From NCBI RefSeq assembly GCF_001294575.1, contig NZ_CP012676.1:1612001-1676000 (forward strand): a stretch of 64,000 nt of DNA, written 5' to 3'. Source of the stretch: Pseudomonas versuta. GTDB lineage: Bacteria; Pseudomonadota; Gammaproteobacteria; Pseudomonadales; Pseudomonadaceae. Position numbers and translations under genes: made by a program. Under the pieces are notes generated by a model, which saw only the letters and a program-made list of their open reading frames with translations, ran no database searches and was not told the origin of the DNA. The first letter of the stretch is position 1. Every line of letters starts with the position of its first letter. This document shows, piece by piece, positions 40,602 to 49,873 of the stretch.

Positions 40602-43600
40602 ATGACCGATATTGCTAGCCTCGGCATTGAAGTCCAGACCGGCGATGTCACCAAGGCCGGCGCCGAACTCGACAAGTTCGCCCAGGCTGGCGAGAAAGCG
40701 GAAAAGGCTGCAGAAGGGATTGGCCAAAGCTTTGCTAAGGCTTCGACGGCAGCAACCGGATTGGCTGGCGCCGAAACCAAGCTCGGTGAAAGCACAGAAG
40801 ATGCGAAAGTTCGACTGCTGGCTATGGCCAGGGCTTCGCTGGATTCCAGCGAGTACCTGAAGAGTCTGGCATCCAGTGTTAGCTCCAGCACTTCGGCAAT
40901 GGACGCCGCCCGTGCGACCACAACCGACTATGCCGCGCTTAATCGAAGACTCAAGGCCGACTCCGATGCACTGGTTGGCACCGTCGACAAGCAAGCAGAT
41001 GCCAGTCGCTTGGCTGCTGCTACAACTGGCGTACAGGCAGAAGGCTTGGCGAAGTTGCTGGGTCAAATCAACCCGACCACGGCAGCACTGGCGCGTCTCG
41101 ACGAACAACAGCGTCAACTCAACCAGCACCGGGCCGCGGGCAATATTGATAAGGACGGGTTTAAAGCCTACTCGGCGGATATCGAAGCCGCTCGCGGGAA
41201 AATCAAAGGTTTCAATGACGAATCCGTCAAAGCCAAAGACGCCACCGACAGTTTCGGCTTGAGTACCCGCGGCGCCCAGCAAAACGTCCTGCAACTGATC
41301 AATGCGTTGTCTTCGGGCAACTGGAGCAGCGGTCTTCACGCCATCGCCCGGCTTGGGATCGGTGCCGGTATCTCTGGCGCGGGTATTTCCTCGCTGTTCT
41401 CAGGCGGTGCTGGCGCTGCTGCTTTGGGCGAGTCGCTGGCGAGCATTGCGGACAAGTCCAAGGATGTTGCTGAGAACGCAGGGGAGGCCGGAGAGAGCAT
41501 TTCCGATCTCGCTGAGAAGTCCAATACCGCAGCCGAGTCCACTGAAAACGCCAAGAAGGCACTGGAAGCGCTCAGTGTCAGCACCGGCCCCGTCGGGCTT
41601 GGAATGGCTGCACTGGTGGCAGGTACGCTTGCGGCGGCTGCCGCCGTCGGGGTATTGATTTATGGCTACTACCAGGGTAGTAAAGAGGCTGACGAGTACA
41701 ACAAGTCGCTGATACTGACTGGTAGCTATGCAGGTATGACTGCTGGGCGACTGGCTGATTTGGCCCAGCAGGTCAGCGCTACAAATGGTACGACTGGCGA
41801 GGCGGCGGCCACGCTTGCCAAGCTTGCGGGCAGCGGGGTGATTGCCGGTGATAGCTTTAAGGACATCGCTGATGCTGCGGCCGCAATGGAAGATGCAACT
41901 GGCAGGTCTGTCGATGCGACGATTGCCGAATTCGTCAAAATCGCCAAAGACCCTGTGGCCGCTGCCAAGGATCTCAACGATCAGTACCACTTCCTTACGG
42001 CGTCCGTTTACTCCCAGATCGTCGCGCTAAAGGAGCAGGGCGATCATATTGGTGCGGCCAAATTATTGACCGACACCTACGCCGATACAATCAACTCTCG
42101 ATCTGGCCAGATTACCGACAACCTGGGCTTTATCGAAAAGGCATGGAAGGGAATCACTGACGAGGCGAAAAAGTCGCTCGATGCTGTTAAAAACTTTGGT
42201 CGTGATGCGGGATCATCGGAAAGAATAGCCGAGCTGACCAAGATCGTTGCCTATGGCCGAAGCGCGGTTGATGCTGATCCGGATGACACTGATGCCGCCA
42301 AAAAGCTTGCGGCTGCCGAGAAGGAGTTAAAAGCCCTTACCAAGCTGCGCGATACCAAGGAAAAAGAGGCTGTCGAGCAAGCGAAAACACAGGCCATTCA
42401 GGATAAAGCCCAGGATTCTCAACGCGCCTTCGACGCTCGCGAAAAGTCATTCCGCACTAACAAGCAGAAGCGTGATGAGGAGTTGAAGCAGCTTGATCGG
42501 GAGCTTGAGTCATTCCGTGCCGCCGACCCCAAGGACCCTAGGCTTGAGCAGTCGCGAATTGATCGGCAGAGAGCCAATATCAAGGCAAAGTTCAAAGACC
42601 CCAAGGCAGCATCTGCCGGCGCTGTCGATCTGACCGAGTTCAGTGCCTCTCAAAACGCCATCAAAACCATTCTGGCCGAGTACTCCAACGCCCAAAAAGA
42701 GCTGGATGCTCTGCAAAAGGCCGGCCTGGTTTCGCAGGAAGAGTACAGCTGGAAGCGCGCGGGTCTGATCGGTAATGAAAAGGACGAGATCACAGCCGCG
42801 TATGAGGCTGAGATTTCTGCGCTCGAGTCGGCCAAAGCCAGAAAAACTACTACAGCCGCTCAGGCTATCGAACTGGACAAGAAGATCGCCGACGCCAGGA
42901 CCGATATGGTTAAGGCGCAGCAGGATGCTGACAGCCAGCTCAAGGTGCTGGAGATCAATCAGGAGGGACGTCTTAAAAAGCAGACCTTGGCGATCGACAG
43001 CTACATCGATGCACTGGCGCGGCAGAACCAAGCGCTACAGCAGGCCGGTCAGCGTGCGGCGGCAGGTGTTGGTCAAGGTGATCGGCAGAACGCACTCAAT
43101 GGTGAACTCAACGGCATCGAAGACCGGGCCAACCAGCAACGACTGGATCTGGCACGGGACAAGGCTGACGCCGCGCGCAACATGAGCGCGGATGAGTACA
43201 TCCAGAAACTGGCCGCGATCAACAAAAGCGAATCCGACCTCAAGGAAACCACCCTCAGCAACTACCAGGAAATGTCTGCTGCTCAAAGCGACTGGCGTAA
43301 TGGTGCTACCTCGGCTTTCCAGAACTATCTGGACAGCGCCCGGGACGTTGCCGGCCAGACGAAGGCTCTCTTCAGCAACGCGTTCAACTCAATGGAAGAA
43401 GCAGTCGTCAATTTCGCCATGACCGGCAAGCTCTCGTTTGCTGACTTCACCAAGTCGATTCTGGCGGATATGGCTCGTATTGCTGCGCGGCAGACCGCCT
43501 CAGGGGTGTTGAGCGGTCTCATCGGTAGCGCATTTGGTTCGTACTTTGGAGGTGGCGGCTCAACCGTAGGCACATCGGGTTTCAGTGAGAATCTGGCTCC

Positions 43601-43985
43601 TGTGAGCTACGGCGGCGGCCGTGCCGCGGGTGGTGGCGTTGCGCCGAACACCTTGTATGAAGTGAACGAGAAGGGACCTGAGCTTTTTAACCAGGGTGGC
43701 AGGTCGTTCTTGATGACAGGTGCCGCGGGCGGCAGCGTGACACCTCTGAATGCTGGTGGTGGCCCAGGTATCGCTGCAATGAGCGGTGGTGGAGGAACCA
43801 CGGTCAATCTAAGCCTGCCGATCATGGTGATGACCGATGAAGAGTCAGGCCGGCCGGAAGGTGCAGAACTCGACACCGAAGCTTTCCAGCGCAACATGCA
43901 GGAGCGGATGCGTACCGTAGCCAAGGAAGAAATTGCCAAATCTTGGCGTCAGGGCGGAGTCAGTAGCCGCAACGTAAAAGGATGA
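40602..43985 (+). CDS. Tail tape measure protein
   Basis: This 1127-residue protein has a lambda-type layout: N-terminal helical region, a hydrophobic middle (about 330-355, GLGMAALVAGTLAAAAAVGVLIYGYY), long coiled coils and a C-terminal domain rich in Gly. It sets tail length; at roughly 1.5 angstrom per residue the tail would be about 170 nm. It also forms part of the DNA delivery channel. Confidence 0.93.
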   Translation: MTDIASLGIEVQTGDVTKAGAELDKFAQAGEKAEKAAEGIGQSFAKASTAATGLAGAETKLGESTEDAKVRLLAMARASLDSSEYLKSLASSVSSSTSAMDAARATTTDYAALNRRLKADSDALVGTVDKQADASRLAAATTGVQAEGLAKLLGQINPTTAALARLDEQQRQLNQHRAAGNIDKDGFKAYSADIEAARGKIKGFNDESVKAKDATDSFGLSTRGAQQNVLQLINALSSGNWSSGLHAIARLGIGAGISGAGISSLFSGGAGAAALGESLASIADKSKDVAENAGEAGESISDLAEKSNTAAESTENAKKALEALSVSTGPVGLGMAALVAGTLAAAAAVGVLIYGYYQGSKEADEYNKSLILTGSYAGMTAGRLADLAQQVSATNGTTGEAAATLAKLAGSGVIAGDSFKDIADAAAAMEDATGRSVDATIAEFVKIAKDPVAAAKDLNDQYHFLTASVYSQIVALKEQGDHIGAAKLLTDTYADTINSRSGQITDNLGFIEKAWKGITDEAKKSLDAVKNFGRDAGSSERIAELTKIVAYGRSAVDADPDDTDAAKKLAAAEKELKALTKLRDTKEKEAVEQAKTQAIQDKAQDSQRAFDAREKSFRTNKQKRDEELKQLDRELESFRAADPKDPRLEQSRIDRQRANIKAKFKDPKAASAGAVDLTEFSASQNAIKTILAEYSNAQKELDALQKAGLVSQEEYSWKRAGLIGNEKDEITAAYEAEISALESAKARKTTTAAQAIELDKKIADARTDMVKAQQDADSQLKVLEINQEGRLKKQTLAIDSYIDALARQNQALQQAGQRAAAGVGQGDRQNALNGELNGIEDRANQQRLDLARDKADAARNMSADEYIQKLAAINKSESDLKETTLSNYQEMSAAQSDWRNGATSAFQNYLDSARDVAGQTKALFSNAFNSMEEAVVNFAMTGKLSFADFTKSILADMARIAARQTASGVLSGLIGSAFGSYFGGGGSTVGTSGFSENLAPVSYGGGRAAGGGVAPNTLYEVNEKGPELFNQGGRSFLMTGAAGGSVTPLNAGGGPGIAAMSGGGGTTVNLSLPIMVMTDEESGRPEGAELDTEAFQRNMQERMRTVAKEEIAKSWRQGGVSSRNVKG

Positions 43986-43988
43986 TTT

Positions 43989-44324
43989 ATGGCGATCGAA
44001 ACCTTTATCTGGCAGAGCGAGAAAGGCGAGGGGGAGATCAGGCAGCGTGTTCGTACGAAGAAATTCGGCGATAACTACGAGCAGTCTGTTTCAGACGGGA
44101 TAAACAACAAATCCCAGACCTGGCCGTTCATGCACACCGGCCCCAAAGAGAGGATCAAAGCCATCATGGCGTTTCTTGATCGACACCAAGGAGCAAAAGC
44201 TTTTCTCTGGACGCCGCCGCTTGGCGAGCTAGGTCTGTACAAGTGCAACGGCTACAAACCATCGCCCCGTGGCGGTCAGGTCTATTCCCTGTCGGCCACG
44301 TTTGAGCAAGCGTTTCACCCCTGA
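43989..44324 (+). CDS. Minor tail protein, gpM-like
   Basis: This 111-residue protein (MAIETFIWQSEKGEGEIRQRVRTKKFGDNYEQSVSDGINN) matches lambda gpM-type tip proteins. It begins the M-L-K-I-J series directly after the tape measure gene. Confidence 0.88.
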   Translation: MAIETFIWQSEKGEGEIRQRVRTKKFGDNYEQSVSDGINNKSQTWPFMHTGPKERIKAIMAFLDRHQGAKAFLWTPPLGELGLYKCNGYKPSPRGGQVYSLSATFEQAFHP

Positions 44325-44335
44325 GGTAACCCCCA

Positions 44336-45088
44336 ATGGCATTAATCACGGACATCCAGAAACTGGAGCCCGGCGGCGAAGTGCGCCTGTTTGAAATCGA
44401 TGGCAGCGATTATGGCGCAGATATATTGCGCTTCCACGGGCATGCAATTCCGCACACCCCGGAAGAGTTGGCCGCTGCAGCCGACTCACTGGGCGATTTG
44501 CCGGCCAAGTCGATCTTCTGGCAAGGCAACGAGTACGCCGCTTGGCCGGTGAATATCGAAGGTATTGGTGCTGAGAGCGACGGCAGTGCGACGCGCCCGA
44601 CCTTTGTCGCGGGTAATGTCAGCGGCCGGATCACAGCGCTTTGTCTGGCGTTCGAAGACTTGCTCAAGTTCAAACTCACTGTGCGCGAGACCTTGGCCCA
44701 GTACCTGGATGCGGAGAACTTCCCTGAGGGCAACCCGACTGCCGACCCGACTCAAGAGGCTCTGGAAGTCTGGTTTATCGACCAGAAGACCGGTGAGGAC
44801 GGCGAGCAGGTGCAGTGGGATCTGTCCTCGCCGGGCGAGATCGACAACCACGGGTTGCCGGGCAGGCAAATGACGACGTTTTGCCACTGGGCCATGACAG
44901 GTGGCTATCGCGGGCCGGACTGCAGTTACACCGGCGGGCTGATGTTTGATGACGAAGACGTCCCGACCGACGACCCCAGCAAGGACATCTGCAAAGGCTG
45001 TCTGTCGTCCTGCAAATTGCGCTTCGGCGAAAACGAAGAGCTGCCCCACGGTGGATTCCCCGCTGTGTCCCTCATTGCCCGGAGCTGA
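44336..45088 (+). CDS. Minor tail protein, gpL-like
   Basis: This 250-residue tail-tip protein has a C-terminal cluster of five cysteines (FCHWAMTGGYRGPDC and DICKGCLSSCKLRFG). In lambda gpL such cysteines hold an iron-sulfur cluster, so the same is likely here. It sits between gpM and gpK. Confidence 0.88.
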   Translation: MALITDIQKLEPGGEVRLFEIDGSDYGADILRFHGHAIPHTPEELAAAADSLGDLPAKSIFWQGNEYAAWPVNIEGIGAESDGSATRPTFVAGNVSGRITALCLAFEDLLKFKLTVRETLAQYLDAENFPEGNPTADPTQEALEVWFIDQKTGEDGEQVQWDLSSPGEIDNHGLPGRQMTTFCHWAMTGGYRGPDCSYTGGLMFDDEDVPTDDPSKDICKGCLSSCKLRFGENEELPHGGFPAVSLIARS

Positions 45089-45090
45089 TC

Positions 45091-45846
45091 ATGCGCAAAT
45101 ACATCCTGAGCGCGATACAGGCGCATGCGGCTGCCGAGTACCCGAAAGAGTGCTGCGGCCTGCTGCTGGCAATCGGGCGCAAACAGCAGTACTTCCCGTG
45201 TCGGAACATTGCCAGCGAGCCAAGCGAGGAGTTTCGTCTCGATCCCGAGGACTACGCAGCGGCGGAAGACTTGGGTGAGGTGATCGGCATTGTCCACTCT
45301 CACCCGGACGCTACCAGTCGGCCGTCACCGCATGATCTGGCCATGTGCGAGGCCACGGCCTTGCCTTGGCACATTCTGAGCTGGCCTGAGGGCGACTTGC
45401 GCACTAATACGCCGACCGGAAACACGCCGCTGCTAAGACGGCCGTTCGTTCATGGCGCCTGGGATTGCTGGCAGGTATGTGCGGATTGGTACAAGCGTGA
45501 GTGGGGGTTGGAGTTTGAAGATTTCAAGCGGAAGGACGGCTGGTGGGAGAGTGCGGACAACATCAGTTTGTACGAAGCCAATTACGAGGCGGCAGGTTTT
45601 GTTCGGGTCGACCGGCCACAGCGCGGCGATTTGATCGTTATGGAAATCGGGCGAACGGCTCACCCGAATCATGCGGGGATTTATCTCGGTGATGATCCGG
45701 AGCTGCCTGAAGAAGAGTCGGGCGTGTTCGGGGCAGGGCCGTTTTTGCTCCACCACCTGTATGGGCGCCCGTCTGAGGTGATCGTTTATGGCGGGCCTTG
45801 GCACGACCGAACAAGGATTATGCTCACATACCGAGGCTGGCCGTAA
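45091..45846 (+). CDS. Tail assembly protein, gpK-like (JAMM plus NlpC/P60)
   Basis: This 251-residue protein has two domains. The first (about 1-115) is a JAMM/Mov34-type metallopeptidase with an upstream Glu in PKECCGLLL and the HSHP...PSPHD motif. The second (about 118-250) is an NlpC/P60 peptidase with Cys in WDCWQVC and His in HPNHAGIYLG. It probably processes tail-tip proteins or opens peptidoglycan on entry. Confidence 0.88.
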   Translation: MRKYILSAIQAHAAAEYPKECCGLLLAIGRKQQYFPCRNIASEPSEEFRLDPEDYAAAEDLGEVIGIVHSHPDATSRPSPHDLAMCEATALPWHILSWPEGDLRTNTPTGNTPLLRRPFVHGAWDCWQVCADWYKREWGLEFEDFKRKDGWWESADNISLYEANYEAAGFVRVDRPQRGDLIVMEIGRTAHPNHAGIYLGDDPELPEEESGVFGAGPFLLHHLYGRPSEVIVYGGPWHDRTRIMLTYRGWP

Positions 45847-46132
45847 ACAAGGCTCCCTTTAACTGATATGTAGGCTTCACTGATGGGTCTGTATCCACGT
45901 GAGAAAGAAAATCTGCAAACGCTAGGAGTTGTTCTTCATTGTTAGGAGTAAGGGATTGGTCAAGTGGTGCGAGAAAGCAACAAATAGCTCCTACGTCCAG
46001 TATTTCAGGTAGTGCTCCCTTGGCTGTGTATTGATTCATTTCTTTACGTATAGCAGACCGGATAACCGATGTTTGATGGGGGCCGCGATGAGAGTTACTC
46101 AATGCTTCTTTTAGAAAGTCGCCTTTGGGCAT
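45824..46132 (-). CDS. Hypothetical protein on the opposite strand after gpK
   Basis: This 102-residue protein (MPKGDFLKEALSNSHRGPHQ...) is soluble, lacks a recognised motif, and overlaps the end of gpK by 23 nt on the opposite strand. It starts an accessory block (45.8-49.2 kb) between tail genes K and I that also holds a toxin pair and lipoproteins. Confidence 0.5.
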   Translation of the reverse strand: MPKGDFLKEALSNSHRGPHQTSVIRSAIRKEMNQYTAKGALPEILDVGAICCFLAPLDQSLTPNNEEQLLAFADFLSHVDTDPSVKPTYQLKGALFTASLGM

Positions 46133-46412
46133 AATCTGTGCTTCTGCAGTGAATGAAGGCAGAATGCTACTACCTGCTTGAAAAAGGCGTTACTGGGGAT
46201 CCATACAGCTTAGCGCTATTGGTTACATTTCTATGCATTATCAAGCTTTGATTGTGGCGCTTCGATGGTGTTAAATGCCCTCCTCGTGAACCATAGTGAT
46301 CTACAGTGATCCTATAAAGGACACGAAGATGTGCGGTAAGGCATGCACGCCACTGATGATGTAAGCCTGTAACCTGCTAAATTTGCAGAATTTTTATACG
46401 CGGAGAGAAGTC
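46133..46412 (+). promoter_or_regulatory. Upstream region of the toxin-antitoxin pair
   Basis: No gene is seen. This AT-rich spacer lies between divergent genes and probably holds the promoter of the YhaV pair. Confidence 0.3.
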
Positions 46413-46613
46413 ATGTCTAAAGGCAATGTCGTCTCGTTTACCGAAAGAAAGGCGGAGCTTCAAGCCGGGATTGAGTTTCTGGATCTGCTTGACCAGGACA
46501 TCAAGGATCATCCGGAGGTGATTCAGCCAATCCCTCGCGGCTTGCTACAGCGAATTCAAGCGATTCGCAATCATGCAGACGACAATCGTCGTCGCGAGCT
46601 TCAAGAAGGCTAA
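46413..46613 (+). CDS. Putative antitoxin of the YhaV toxin
   Basis: This 66-residue acidic protein (MSKGNVVSFTERKAELQAGIEFLDLLDQDIKDHPE...) stands 2 nt upstream of a YhaV-type toxin gene, the usual antitoxin place. It does not resemble PrlF (SohA), the E. coli partner of YhaV, and has no SpoVT/AbrB fold that I can see. It may be a different antitoxin type. SD is GGAGAGAAG. Confidence 0.55.
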   Translation: MSKGNVVSFTERKAELQAGIEFLDLLDQDIKDHPEVIQPIPRGLLQRIQAIRNHADDNRRRELQEG

Positions 46614-46615
46614 GC

Positions 46616-47125
46616 GTGACAGAAAGAACGATTCATATCGAGAACGGGTGGGCCCTTTATGCCCACCCGTTGTTCGTTTCGCGTCTGGAAGAAATCACCG
46701 CAGCCATCGAACGAGCCATTGCCAGCGACCCGGATGGATTTCATCACCATCCGGCTTACAAGCTTTTCGACGCAGTTACGTCAAATATTCTAATAAACGT
46801 GCCTTCCAATCCAGCGCATCCGTGTTACCGACAAGGTAAAACTTTGGGGCGTGATCTTTTGCACTGGTTCAGGGTAAAGAAGCAGGGAATGCCTCCCCGT
46901 TACCGCTTGTTCTTCCAGTTTAGGTCAGAAGCACCTAAAACTATCATCTATGCTTGGTTGAATGACGAAAGAACGATGCGTAAAGAGGGTGATAAAAAGG
47001 ATGTCTACGCTGTTTTTACTGCAATGATCAGAGGTGGAAAAATGCCTAACTCATTCAATGAGTTGATGGCGGCATCTGACTCCCTGGAGTGCGAAAGTTC
47101 AATAACGGGCACTGAAGAAGAATGA
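46616..47125 (+). CDS. YhaV-family type II toxin (mRNA interferase)
   Basis: This 169-residue protein matches YhaV toxins: NGWALYAHPLFVSRLEEITAAIERA near the start, GRDLLHWFRVKKQGMPPRYRLFFQF and IIYAWLNDERTMRKEGDKKDVYAVFTAMIRGG in the middle. YhaV is a ribosome-dependent RNase that blocks growth. The start codon is GTG. It sits with its putative antitoxin inside the tail region, so it may stabilise the prophage or abort infection. Confidence 0.8.
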   Translation: MTERTIHIENGWALYAHPLFVSRLEEITAAIERAIASDPDGFHHHPAYKLFDAVTSNILINVPSNPAHPCYRQGKTLGRDLLHWFRVKKQGMPPRYRLFFQFRSEAPKTIIYAWLNDERTMRKEGDKKDVYAVFTAMIRGGKMPNSFNELMAASDSLECESSITGTEEE

Positions 47126-47217
47126 TTGGACTTGGATGAAGTACCACGTCAAAGCATCCGAAAGGGAACTGTGTAGAAAGCGGCTATCCGATCCTAAGTG
47201 AAGCGACGAAACGATAG

Positions 47218-47532
47218 ATGAAAAGACGCGATCTTTTTGCCGAGCTGACGCAAGGCGTGAACGAGATGGGCGAACATCGCGAAGGGAAGATCACCCTTCG
47301 CCAGTACGAAGTGGAGGCGATGCCGGCTCCCGAGGTGACTGCTGCAGAGATCGTTTCTCTGCGTGAAAAGTTGCACATGTCCCAGCCAGTGTTTGCCCGG
47401 CAGATCAGAACCAGCCCGGACACACTGAAGAACTGGGAGCAGTCGAAGTCAAAGCCGAACGCCCAGGCTGCGTTGTTGATCAAGCTGGTTCAGCGCTTCC
47501 CGGATATGGTTGATCGGCTCAACGCTATTTAA
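47218..47532 (+). CDS. HigA/NadS-type HTH protein (solitary antitoxin?)
   Basis: This 104-residue protein has a C-terminal XRE-type HTH (AAEIVSLREKLHMSQPVFARQIRTSPDTLKNWEQSKSKPNAQA), the form of HigA/NadS antitoxins. No RelE-type toxin gene lies upstream; only 92 nt separate it from YhaV. It could be an orphan antitoxin or a regulator of the YhaV pair. Confidence 0.7.
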   Translation: MKRRDLFAELTQGVNEMGEHREGKITLRQYEVEAMPAPEVTAAEIVSLREKLHMSQPVFARQIRTSPDTLKNWEQSKSKPNAQAALLIKLVQRFPDMVDRLNAI

Positions 47533-47550
47533 GTTAATGCGTATTCCGAA

Positions 47551-47575
47551 GCCCAGCCCTCGCGCTGGGCTTTTT
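47551..47575 (+). terminator. Terminator after the HTH gene
   Basis: GCCCAGC-cctcgc-GCTGGGC followed by TTTTT. Confidence 0.8.
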
Positions 47576-47656
47576 GCATTAGGAATAGCTGTCGTTCAGG
47601 CGAGGTGATGAGCAATAACCTGACTATATAGCCGCACTATGATTCTGGAGTGACGT

Positions 47657-48154
47657 CTACTCTGCCTCCTCGCGAGACGCAGGAGGCGGCGGGTGAAAAA
47701 TCAAAATCCCAGCCTCAGTCAACCGGTCGGGCGTGATTCGCGACCTATTGACTCTGTTAAGAGCAGTTGTTTCCTGGGGAGTTAAAAGTACTAGGCGATA
47801 ATTTTCCTGAATGAAGGAAATTATTCCTTCGTCTGTGATGTTGCTGGTTACTAGCCGGATCACTTCTTGAGCAAAAGCTCGTTGTGGCATTACATGTTCA
47901 ACTAGCACCTTTTCCCCACGTTCTCTGGCGTGGTGAGCCTCAACACTGCACTCAGCTCTCAAATCTTTCTTCAGGCTGTTGGTATGTCTAAGGTAGGGGT
48001 ATTTTACACGCTGACAAAGTATGTCGAGTATTCGTTCTACGGAGTGGATCGCGCCACCATTGTCAGTAAAGCCGGTAGCGATCGCTGAATTTCTTGCATC
48101 GATGAACAAACGTAGTGCGGGCAAGAGCATGGCTGGGTTGTATTTACCTTGCAT
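47657..48154 (-). CDS. Hypothetical protein in the K-I accessory block
   Basis: This is a 165-residue protein (MQGKYNPAMLLPALRLFIDARNSAIATGF...) on the strand opposite to the tail genes. No domain is recognised. The C-terminal part (EGIISFIQENYRLVLLTPQETTALNRVNRSRITPDRLTEAG) looks like a compact fold. Candidate moron or defence gene. Confidence 0.55.
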   Translation of the reverse strand: MQGKYNPAMLLPALRLFIDARNSAIATGFTDNGGAIHSVERILDILCQRVKYPYLRHTNSLKKDLRAECSVEAHHARERGEKVLVEHVMPQRAFAQEVIRLVTSNITDEGIISFIQENYRLVLLTPQETTALNRVNRSRITPDRLTEAGILIFHPPPPASREEAE

Positions 48155-48272
48155 AGTTCTTCGACCATCTGCGCACATTGAAAATGTTGGCGTCTCCTAC
48201 CATATCTCTGCTCCGGCGTTCTGATATGACAAAGCCCACCTAAATGCTGGGCTTTCTGTGTTTGGTCGCTTG

Positions 48273-48734
48273 CTATCCGCGTTTCAAAGACACCATCGCA
48301 TCCACAAAACGCTCAGCTTTCTTCTGTGTATCTACAAGAGAGCTGTTCATGACGTTCCCGCCAGTGCTCCGGGTCTGTACAACCCATCGGCCGCGCTTCG
48401 AGTAGAGGGCCACGCTACCGATTGAGTTGTAGTAAATACGAGTCTGAACGGCTTTCGACGATGTTCGTGAGCTACCTGCTGCTATCGCTACGCCACCGAG
48501 AGGGACTGCACTGGCAAAGCCGCTGGTGGTCGAAAGTATGCCGCTGCCGTAGCCGATGTACTCATCAGTAAACACAACCTGTTCCGGCCTGGTCTTGAGA
48601 GGTTGTTCCATCAGCACCTGCTCAATTACTGAGCGTGCCTGCTCTGGGCTGATCTTGGCCGGAGTGTACTCAACGACCTTTGACACGCATCCTGTGAGCA
48701 GAAGCATCAGTGCAGCTATTGCGAAGGGTCTCAT
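48273..48734 (-). CDS. Lipoprotein of the K-I accessory block
   Basis: This 153-residue protein has a lipoprotein signal (MRPFAIAALMLLLTGC, lipobox LTGC). The mature part contains a Gly/Ala-rich stretch (GYGSGILSTTSGFASAVPLGGVAIAAGSS). It is probably expressed in the lysogen and may change the cell surface. I chose the ATG at 48734 over the GTG one codon earlier because of SD spacing. Confidence 0.65.
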   Translation of the reverse strand: MRPFAIAALMLLLTGCVSKVVEYTPAKISPEQARSVIEQVLMEQPLKTRPEQVVFTDEYIGYGSGILSTTSGFASAVPLGGVAIAAGSSRTSSKAVQTRIYYNSIGSVALYSKRGRWVVQTRSTGGNVMNSSLVDTQKKAERFVDAMVSLKRG

Positions 48735-48820
48735 CACAGGCTCCGTTATTGTTGGCGGGGCATTCTGCCATGACAGCGTTGCTGATGCTAAAGTCCCGCC
48801 AAATCAATTAAGGGAACGAC

Positions 48821-49165
48821 ATGCGAATTTTGATAGGCGCTCTAGTGGTGGGGCTGTTGGCGGGGTGTTCAACACCCGGCGATCTAAAGAGCGGGAAGCC
48901 GAGCATCAGCGCCGCATCCTCGAAAGCGCCGAAGCAGTATGCCCTCTGCGTCATGCCTAAATGGCAGGATGCCCGCACAGGAGCAGCGATGTCTGAAACC
49001 GAGACCGGCTACAGGCTGATCGTTGCTACCGACACGACCGCCGAGGAACTCCTCGAAGTTAATCGCTCTCAGACCGGGAGTAACGTGGTGCTCTACCAAC
49101 GCTTGTCTTGGGCTCCCGGCTACGGTCGAGCAGCTATCGAGAAGGCGGTTCGTGACTGCCTGTAA
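48821..49165 (+). CDS. Lipoprotein upstream of gpI
   Basis: This 114-residue protein has a lipobox LLAGC (C16) and a mature part of unknown fold. It is divergent from the other lipoprotein and points in the late direction. Lambdoid phages encode envelope proteins such as Lom, Bor or Cor near this position that change host receptors, so a similar role is possible. Confidence 0.65.
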   Translation: MRILIGALVVGLLAGCSTPGDLKSGKPSISAASSKAPKQYALCVMPKWQDARTGAAMSETETGYRLIVATDTTAEELLEVNRSQTGSNVVLYQRLSWAPGYGRAAIEKAVRDCL

Positions 49166-49183
49166 GCGATCAACAACATCAAG

Positions 49184-49220
49184 CCGCCTTCGGGCGGTTT
49201 TTTATGGTCTGGAGAAAGCT
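49184..49220 (+). terminator. Terminator plus SD module before gpI
   Basis: CCGCC-ttcg-GGCGG followed by six T, then GTCTGGAGAAAGCT directly before the ATG. It is the first of four similar modules in the late region. Confidence 0.8.
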
Positions 49221-49817
49221 ATGTCGAAGCACGCCATGGAATACCAACCCCTTACAACCATCAAGCTATATGGTGCACTTCGTAAGTTTGGTCGAGAATT
49301 TAAGATCAGTGTCCGCTCACCCGCTGAGGCGGTAAAAGCCTTATGCGTTCAGGTTCCAGGCTTCGAGAGATTTCTCTCAAATGCCAAGTCCAGAGGAATG
49401 GAGTTCGCTATTTTCAGAGGGTCTAAAAACATCGATGAAAAGGAGCTGAGTTACAGTGGCAGCGGTGATATTCGCATTGCGCCGGTAATTACAGGCAGCA
49501 AGCGCGCTGGCGTACTACAAACAGTTGTTGGCGCTTTACTTATTGCTGCTTCGTTCTTCACCTTCTGGGCGCCGCCGGTAGCCGCCGGACTTTTCGCAAC
49601 AGGGGTGGGCATGGTCGCTGGCGGCGTAATCCAAATGCTCAGCCCTCAGGCTGGTGGTCTCAAAACCAGCGCAGCCCCCGAAAATACTCCTGGCTACGCC
49701 TTCGGCAGCGCCAAAAACACCACGGCTTCCGGCAACCCAGTGTCTCTGTGCTACGGCCGCCGACGATGGGGTGGGGCAATCATCAGTGCCGCCATCTACG
49801 CCGAAGACCAGATATAG
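49221..49817 (+). CDS. Tail assembly protein, gpI-like
   Basis: This 198-residue protein matches lambda gpI: MEYQPLTTIKLYGALRKFGREFKISVRSPAEAVKALCVQVPGFE, a hydrophobic stretch in the middle (VVGALLIAASFFTFWAPPVAAGLFATGVGMVAGG) and a C-terminal Gly/Ser linker. It is needed for tail-tip assembly. The start is fixed by the CTGGAGAAAGC module. Confidence 0.88.
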   Translation: MSKHAMEYQPLTTIKLYGALRKFGREFKISVRSPAEAVKALCVQVPGFERFLSNAKSRGMEFAIFRGSKNIDEKELSYSGSGDIRIAPVITGSKRAGVLQTVVGALLIAASFFTFWAPPVAAGLFATGVGMVAGGVIQMLSPQAGGLKTSAAPENTPGYAFGSAKNTTASGNPVSLCYGRRRWGGAIISAAIYAEDQI

Positions 49818-49835
49818 AAACTCACGAACACCGCA

Positions 49836-49873
49836 CCGCCCATGAGGCGGTTTTTTATTGCCTGGAGAAAAGC
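49836..49873 (+). terminator. Terminator plus SD module before J
   Basis: CCGCC-catga-GGCGG with six T, then GCCTGGAGAAAAGC directly before the J ATG. Confidence 0.8.
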
